Of a DNA stretch of 26,001 nucleotides, positions 21,689 to 26,001 are shown one piece after another. The stretch covers positions 1-26,001 of IMG/VR virus record IMGVR_UViG_3300037882_000503, one strand, 5' to 3'. Within the stretch, counting starts at the first letter, position 1. Every line of letters starts with the position of its first letter. Both the position numbers and the translations under genes were made by a program. Source of the DNA: a virus. Below the pieces are notes generated by a model. It saw only the letters and a program-made list of their open reading frames with translations. It was not told where the DNA came from and did not search any database.

Positions 21689-21772
21689 ATGGCCAGAAAA
21701 TCTCCACCAATGCAGCCGCAGAAAGTAGCGGTAACTCCAAAGCCAAAAAAAGCCAAGGCGCCAAAAAAATGA
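21689..21772 (+). CDS. Lysine-rich 27-residue peptide
   Basis: ATG 21689 has an AGAGGG ribosome binding site (about 21676-21681) with normal spacing. The peptide is Lys/Pro/Ala-rich (VAVTPKPKKAKAPKK) and ends in an ATGA overlap with the next gene, so it may be a leader that couples translation of the membrane protein. The alternative frame, opening at TTG 21682, would fuse a polar 29-residue leader to the membrane protein. The ribosome binding site favours the peptide, but both are possible. Confidence 0.4.
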   Translation: MARKSPPMQPQKVAVTPKPKKAKAPKK

Positions 21773-22188
21773 TTTTTAGAATATTCATGGCATTTACGGT
21801 GGTTATTGGGTGCTATTTTTTCCCGAGCTATGTTGATTCTGAATTTACGAATCTAGCTAGACTCAGGGAGAATACCTATTTCAGCGCCGTACTAATTGCC
21901 TGTTTATTGATATTTGTTCGCGGCTGGACAGCTATTTTTATTTGTCTTGTTGAATGCGGATTAATGTACTGCAATCTTCACATAGCATTTAATTGGGGTT
22001 TACGCGACACAATTTTTATATCGCAGCATTACACGACATTACAGCAGGCCGCGTTTTATGCTGAGCTTGCTATAATTGGTGCACGAATAATTACGGGATT
22101 GCGCGAGATTGGAGCAGATGCTGACAGTTATTTTAATTGGGTTCGTGCTCTTATTGGCAGTACTGGCAATAGGAAGCGCGGCGCATGA
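21769..22188 (+). CDS. Integral membrane protein at the start of the lysis cassette, 139 aa
   Basis: ATG 21769 overlaps the small basic peptide's stop; the frame is open to TTG 21682 but that part is polar and probably not translated in this frame. Hydrophobic segments lie at about residues 2-18 (IFRIFMAFTVVIGCYFF), 40-66 (SAVLIACLLIFVRGWTAIF and beyond) and 95-110 (FYAELAIIGARIITGL). The C-terminus is polar and basic. The placing directly ahead of holin-like genes suggests a role in lysis or lysis inhibition, or superinfection exclusion. No family is recognised. Confidence 0.6.
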   Translation: MIFRIFMAFTVVIGCYFFPSYVDSEFTNLARLRENTYFSAVLIACLLIFVRGWTAIFICLVECGLMYCNLHIAFNWGLRDTIFISQHYTTLQQAAFYAELAIIGARIITGLREIGADADSYFNWVRALIGSTGNRKRGA

Positions 22189-22469
22189 GAAGTATTGCAG
22201 AGATCGCATTAAGCGCAAAGCTTGCCGCATCAACCGCAGCCGCGACAATGGCTAGTGGTTTTGCTTATTTTGTTGGGCTGATACCTGACGACATAGGAAA
22301 ATTTGCCTCCCTCCTTGGCGCCATACTCACAATTGTAATGCTTGGTTACTGGCGCGCGCAGACAAAAAAAGTTGAACTCGAAAACAAGATATTGCAGCGG
22401 CGACTAGTTGCAGCTGAGCGCGACGCTAACCACTTGAGGCGGGCAACTGATGGAAACCCTAAGACTTAA
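22185..22469 (+). CDS. Holin-like membrane protein with two helices, 94 aa
   Basis: ATG 22185 overlaps the previous stop by four bases. Helix 1 at about residues 14-33 (AASTAAATMASGFAYFVGL) and helix 2 at 38-57 (GKFASLLGAILTIVMLGYW) are joined by a short turn (IPDD), followed by a charged coiled-coil tail (VELENKILQRRLVAAERDAN). This is the form of class II holins of about 90 residues, which time lysis by opening the inner membrane. It overlaps the next small membrane gene by 20 bases, a pairing seen for holin with antiholin. Confidence 0.65.
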   Translation: MRSIAEIALSAKLAASTAAATMASGFAYFVGLIPDDIGKFASLLGAILTIVMLGYWRAQTKKVELENKILQRRLVAAERDANHLRRATDGNPKT

Positions 22470-22671
22470 TCTAATCCGCTGGAATGCCGCGCCTCTGTGC
22501 GTCGTGGCGTTCCTTTGCTGGCTCACATACCTACTTGTTGAAAAGCTTTTATCAATGAGCTGCGATGCTGACACGGGCGTCTACGTTGCGCTTGCCGGAC
22601 TTGTGGCAACAATGGGCGGAATTATTTACAAGCTGTACGACTCAATGCAGAAAAACAGGGGCGAAGATTGA
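22450..22671 (+). CDS. Second holin-like (holin or antiholin) protein, 73 aa
   Basis: ATG 22450 lies within the end of the previous gene. Two hydrophobic helices (about residues 14-34, PLCVVAFLCWLTYLLVEKLL; and 43-62, GVYVALAGLVATMGGIIYKL) are joined by a short polar loop with a cysteine (SMSCDADT). The C-terminus is short and charged (DSMQKNRGED). Size, topology and position directly ahead of the endolysin fit a holin; which of the two genes is holin and which antiholin cannot be told from sequence. Confidence 0.65.
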   Translation: METLRLNLIRWNAAPLCVVAFLCWLTYLLVEKLLSMSCDADTGVYVALAGLVATMGGIIYKLYDSMQKNRGED

Positions 22672-23174
22672 AAATATCAGCTAGCGGCATCAAGCTTAAA
22701 AAGTATTTCGAGTCGTGCAAATTGCAGGCTTATCCAGATCCGGGAAGCAAAGACGGGCATCCTTGGACAATCGGCTGGGGGCACACTGGGAAAGAGGTTG
22801 TGAAGGGGTTGGTGTGGACTCAAGAGCAGGCTGATGCAGCGCTTGTTAGTGACGCTGAAAGATTTGAGCGTGACGTTGAGTCACTAGTAAAAATACCCAT
22901 TAATCAAAACCAGTTCGATGCACTTGTTTGCTTTGCGTTTAATGTTGGGTCAGATATTGACGCGGATAATATAGCCGAAGGGCTTGGCGACTCCACTCTG
23001 CTAAAAATGCTTAATGCCGGAAACTTTGAAGGCGCAGCGGCTCAGTTTCTGCGCTGGAATAAAAACGATGGCAAAGTCATGTTAGGGCTTTCCCGCCGCC
23101 GCCTAGCCGAGAAATATTTATTCGAAGGTCACAATGTTGACTACTGCATCGCCCGCGCACAGGAGCTTAATTAA
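22668..23174 (+). CDS. Endolysin, GH24 lysozyme (T4/R-type), 168 aa, TTG start
   Basis: This muramidase cleaves the cell wall at lysis. The catalytic E-x8-D pair of the family is Glu15 and Asp24 in FESCKLQAYPDPGSKDG, and WTIGWGHTG supplies the conserved 'T.GyGHt' stretch (Thr34 or Thr40 as third residue). FDALVCFAFNVGSD and GAAAQFLRWNKNDGKVMLGL followed by SRRRLAEKYLF match the rest of the fold. TTG 22668 overlaps the previous stop (TTGA) and follows CAGGGGCGA, so it is preferred over later Met codons, which lie inside the fold. No signal peptide or signal-anchor is visible, so export would depend on the holin. Confidence 0.9.
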   Translation: MKISASGIKLKKYFESCKLQAYPDPGSKDGHPWTIGWGHTGKEVVKGLVWTQEQADAALVSDAERFERDVESLVKIPINQNQFDALVCFAFNVGSDIDADNIAEGLGDSTLLKMLNAGNFEGAAAQFLRWNKNDGKVMLGLSRRRLAEKYLFEGHNVDYCIARAQELN

Positions 23175-24676
23175 TGGCATTGCCGCAAGATTTTACACTT
23201 GAGCTGGTAGAAGACGTTAATGGTAACTACGGTAGCGTGGCAGTACCTTTTCCGCTCCCTGCTGCGTATCGTATGCCCGCAGCAAAAATGCCAATGGCCT
23301 TGGTCTTCCCTCGACCAGATGCTGAAACGCAAACATACGCAAGGCATAGGTGGGCGCACCCAAGCTTTCAATACAAAATCTCAATAGGTGTTCAGGGTGG
23401 AAATTGGCCGTTTAAGTATGAGCTAATTTCCGCTCCTACTGGTGCCACTATTGGCAGCTATATGGTTCAGCCAAACTACGGAACCATAACATGGGATCCA
23501 TCCGCATCTAGCGGAACTGAGTCATTTACTGTGCGCGTCACAGATAATGATGGCAGTACGGTAGACGCCATATGGACGGTAACAATTGATGCGACTAGAT
23601 TTATATTTGTTGATCCAAATGCCGTAACAAGTGGCACCGGGACAATAGCATCACCGTTAAAGCTTTGGACGGATTGGTATAAAAACGACCATAACGATGC
23701 AACTTACGCCGGTAAAATTCTTGTTCTGCGAACCGGCGACCACATTCTTTATGGCGCATCTGGTGACACTCCAGACGTTTACAATATACAGATCAACTCT
23801 GCGATTAAGCCAGCAGCGATAATAGGCATACCCGGTGAGTCTGCAATTGTTGACTGCACAAGCGGGAAGATTTTAATCCAGACCTGTACAGATACATTTT
23901 ACAGAGACTTTGAATTAAAGGACGCATGCCAGCTGGTCGATAACGCGCACTTTTTTTGGCTGACTACCGCTACGGTAAGCAGGGCAACATTTCAAGATTT
24001 GATAATGAGGGATTTTGATCAAGGGCTAGTTGGAACTGATAACGCTAACGCGATATTTGTGGCTAATACCGCAAACAAAAATTACTTCATGGTATCAGGA
24101 TGCACTTTCGATAACTTCACTGTTTTAAACAATGGGGGATTTATCGATATGTATGCTCTCTCATATTTCTTGATTGAAAATAACATTTTCAGAAATTCAA
24201 ACGTTAGCCTTGGTGTTCACGCTAAAGCAACGGTTGCATTTGGAACGATGCGAAATAATGACTTTTCGGAAGGCATAAGCGGTGTTTGTATGGCGATTGG
24301 CTATAGCGCATCCTCCCCATCGCTTCCGCATGATCACGAAATGTGCTGGAATAAGTTTAAAAATACTGGCGGCGTTGCCACATTCCGGTGTGTCGAGCTG
24401 CAAGGATACCCAGGGCAAACCTACAACACGTACGCATACAGAAATACATCATACGGTGGCTGCCCAGTTATTCGATTTGTCGGGGCTGAAAACTTCGGAA
24501 TAGATGCAAATTTTGTTGTTTCTCTTGATCCAATTACCGGCGTCAACTGGAATATGAGCATTGCTGATGTGACAGTCGCAAATTTTGCAACGACTGACTT
24601 GACTGCGATAAATGCGGATATGACACCGACCGACCCAACTAAACGGTTCACAATCGGCTGCGAGGCTTGGAAATGA
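23174..24676 (+). CDS. Tailspike-like protein with parallel beta-helix, 500 aa
   Basis: ATG 23174 overlaps the endolysin stop by one base. Residues 1-70 have a proline-rich attachment-type start. Residues about 71-142 form a cadherin/Ig-like beta domain (KYELISAPTGATIGSYMVQP, WDPSASSGTESFTVRVTDND). From about 143 to 480 the pattern is that of a right-handed parallel beta-helix (IVDCTSGKILIQTCTDTFYR, NYFMVSGCTFDNFTVLNNGG, FLIENNIFRNSNVSLG, GTMRNNDFSEGISGV), typical of pectate-lyase-fold spikes that cut or bind surface glycans. Catalytic residues cannot be picked. The place between endolysin and spanin is unusual for a spike. Confidence 0.75.
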   Translation: MALPQDFTLELVEDVNGNYGSVAVPFPLPAAYRMPAAKMPMALVFPRPDAETQTYARHRWAHPSFQYKISIGVQGGNWPFKYELISAPTGATIGSYMVQPNYGTITWDPSASSGTESFTVRVTDNDGSTVDAIWTVTIDATRFIFVDPNAVTSGTGTIASPLKLWTDWYKNDHNDATYAGKILVLRTGDHILYGASGDTPDVYNIQINSAIKPAAIIGIPGESAIVDCTSGKILIQTCTDTFYRDFELKDACQLVDNAHFFWLTTATVSRATFQDLIMRDFDQGLVGTDNANAIFVANTANKNYFMVSGCTFDNFTVLNNGGFIDMYALSYFLIENNIFRNSNVSLGVHAKATVAFGTMRNNDFSEGISGVCMAIGYSASSPSLPHDHEMCWNKFKNTGGVATFRCVELQGYPGQTYNTYAYRNTSYGGCPVIRFVGAENFGIDANFVVSLDPITGVNWNMSIADVTVANFATTDLTAINADMTPTDPTKRFTIGCEAWK

Positions 24677-25857
24677 TTAGTTTATCAATGGCTGGCCTAA
24701 CGGCGGGCACTTATAACACGCCTCCAGCGGGATGGACTAGGCCAGCATGGTCCCAAACCACACAGATAACCACATCTGGCGGGGCAAACCACTTTCAGCG
24801 GTTGTCGGGCACTGGATTGCAGGCTGGCGCATGGGTTAATACAGCGCCATATGTTGGTAACACCATTTTTGCATCTACCACCCATGGTACAACCGCAACT
24901 CAGTCCGGCAATGATTCCGCTCGCTTATGTATAGTTAATTCATCTGGAAATGGCTATTCGCTTTGGCTGAGTCAAGCCGGAACAACCGCGCGAATATATC
25001 TTGTAGTCGCCGGAACCCTGACAACTCAACTTGTCGAGTTTACAGGCTACGGAACCGGATACTCGCAAATATTTGAATTGCGCTGCACCGATAAGACAAC
25101 GGGCACATTTAAATTTTTGCGTAATGGGTCTCAGGTTGGCAGTGACCTAGTTGACACAACGTACACCGGACTTGATTATGCTGGCTGCACGTCCACCGGC
25201 GGACGAGGTACAGGAATGACGGTTGGCGCTATTTTTGATGTGCTGACATTGTCAAATCCAATTGTTTCTGGATCGGCATTTAGCGGTACATGCGTAGGCG
25301 CTACAGATGGTGCAGGGACAATGACAGTTAGCAGCTTGGTTGTGCCGATAACGTTTACAGGCGGGGGCACTGCATTCAGCGGCACATTTCCTGCGCCTGT
25401 TGATGATACCGCATACCCTGTGATGAATTCTGCTTCGCTCAATTTTACTATTGCTAGTGGAGCAAATAGCAAGGTTGTTGCAAGACCATTCAATGCTCCC
25501 GCAGGAACCGCAGTTACACAGTTTGGCATTGTGATTGATACCGATCCGCTTTACTTAGGATATCCATTTGACCAAGCCGGTAATCCACTGATTACTGGCG
25601 AGTATGTTTACGCTGAATTGCCATCACCTGCTGTGATAGATCCTGATAGCCGTATACGCGATTTTGATCCGGGTGATCTACCCTACACCACAACTTTAAT
25701 AATCCATCGCACGAACGGCAAGACATACCTACACGATATGACGTTTACGGCTAGCGGTGTTGGACCAACACCAACACCAAGCGAAAACGGTTTAACTTCT
25801 CATGGACTTACATCGGTAGGACTAACATCAACCGGTTTAACTTCGGTGGGGTTATGA
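24673..25857 (+). CDS. Beta-rich tail protein with GLTSx repeat tail, 394 aa
   Basis: ATG 24673 overlaps the previous gene by four bases; the in-frame TTG two codons upstream is not needed. The N-terminal half looks like a concanavalin-type jelly roll or similar beta domain (GYSLWLSQAGTTARIYLVVAG, FELRCTDKTTGTFKFLRNGS). A second beta domain covers about 205-290, and a third ends around residue 370 (TTLIIHRTNGKTYLHDMTF). After a Pro/Thr linker (VGPTPTPSENG) the last 22 residues are four and a half copies of GLTSx. It is coupled with the spike upstream, so a partner of the spike or a second adhesin is likely. Confidence 0.65.
   Translation: MISLSMAGLTAGTYNTPPAGWTRPAWSQTTQITTSGGANHFQRLSGTGLQAGAWVNTAPYVGNTIFASTTHGTTATQSGNDSARLCIVNSSGNGYSLWLSQAGTTARIYLVVAGTLTTQLVEFTGYGTGYSQIFELRCTDKTTGTFKFLRNGSQVGSDLVDTTYTGLDYAGCTSTGGRGTGMTVGAIFDVLTLSNPIVSGSAFSGTCVGATDGAGTMTVSSLVVPITFTGGGTAFSGTFPAPVDDTAYPVMNSASLNFTIASGANSKVVARPFNAPAGTAVTQFGIVIDTDPLYLGYPFDQAGNPLITGEYVYAELPSPAVIDPDSRIRDFDPGDLPYTTTLIIHRTNGKTYLHDMTFTASGVGPTPTPSENGLTSHGLTSVGLTSTGLTSVGL
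25791..25857 (+). repeat. Degenerate 15-base repeat coding for GLTSx
   Basis: Four and a half copies of a 15-base unit (gg-tta-act-tcx-xxx type) encode GLTSH, GLTSV, GLTST, GLTSV and GL at the protein's C-terminus. Synonymous differences between units show the peptide is kept more strictly than the DNA. The five-residue period with a central Leu is that of pentapeptide repeats. Confidence 0.75.
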
Positions 25858-26001
25858 TTAGGCTCTATGTGGCCGCTGGATTGCTCTTAGCTGCCGGTTT
25901 AGCTTACTGGCGCTATGATTATGTAGTAACTCAGAACAATGAGCTTAAAACGCAACTGGCGAGCATTGGCGGTGTTCTGGAAGCAGAGCGTAAGCAATCA
26001 C
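25854..26001 (+). CDS. Inner-membrane spanin (Rz-like), truncated by the window
   Basis: ATG 25854 overlaps the preceding stop by four bases, with GGTGGGG as ribosome binding site. The first 49 residues are a short N-terminal anchor (YVAAGLLLAAGLAYW) followed by a charged helical stretch (TQNNELKTQLASIGGVLEAE), the arrangement of Rz-type i-spanins, which link to an outer-membrane lipoprotein to fuse the membranes in the last step of lysis. Genes of this type usually contain or precede an Rz1 lipoprotein gene, which would be outside this window. Confidence 0.65.
   Translation, partial: MIRLYVAAGLLLAAGLAYWRYDYVVTQNNELKTQLASIGGVLEAERKQS

Noticed and set aside
24673-26001. Diversity-generating retroelement target
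   Set aside because: The repetitive C-terminus of the tail protein prompted the check, but no reverse transcriptase, template repeat or C-type-lectin variable region is in the window.

Overview
The window reads as part of the genome of a tailed, short-tailed (podovirus-type) phage or prophage of a Gram-negative bacterium. Every convincing gene is on the + strand, packed head to tail with 1-20 base overlaps. The head module follows Salmonella phage P22 order and sizes: small terminase, large terminase, about 716-residue portal, scaffold, about 425-residue coat, gp4-like and gp10-like tail accessory proteins, then a run of ejection-type proteins. NinB and NinG homologues link the upstream part to lambdoid phages. 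The GH24 endolysin, holin-like genes and inner-membrane-spanin-like gene point to a Gram-negative host. I cannot name the host, or say whether this is a free phage or a prophage.

Layout. 1-3308: a truncated pentapeptide-repeat gene, then a nin-like cluster of small overlapping genes including NinB, NinG, an Rmf-like small protein, a one-helix membrane peptide and a zinc ribbon. 3309-3920: about 600 bases with no credible gene but dense in hairpins, apparent pseudoknots and a tRNA-like 3' element. I read it as a large structured noncoding RNA, possibly of the GOLLD type. 3921-4426: two small genes, one an isolated FtsK-gamma-like winged helix, ending in a terminator followed at once by an extended -10 promoter. 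4455-5201: two small structural-type genes. 5207-5253: terminator and weak promoter. 5294-11285: packaging and head genes, closed by a terminator. 11329-19676: tail accessory genes, an inserted pair of metal-binding beta-barrel genes (2OG oxygenase-like and cupin), and four ejection-type proteins. 19676-21604: adhesin-like genes with carbohydrate-binding-like modules. 21689-26001: lysis cassette (membrane proteins, holin-like genes, GH24 lysozyme), interrupted by two tail-spike or adhesin genes before the spanin-like gene that runs off the window.

How they work together: the terminase pumps DNA through the portal into the scaffolded coat shell; the gp4-like and gp10-like proteins plug it; ejection proteins are carried for delivery into the next host; spike and adhesin proteins bind the surface; holin, lysozyme and spanin release progeny. 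The most unusual parts are the large RNA in the region between nin genes and late genes, where lambdoid phages carry their late antiterminator, the oxygenase-cupin pair inside the virion module, the exact 18-residue repeats of one ejection-type protein, and the minus-strand terminator before the lysis cassette.
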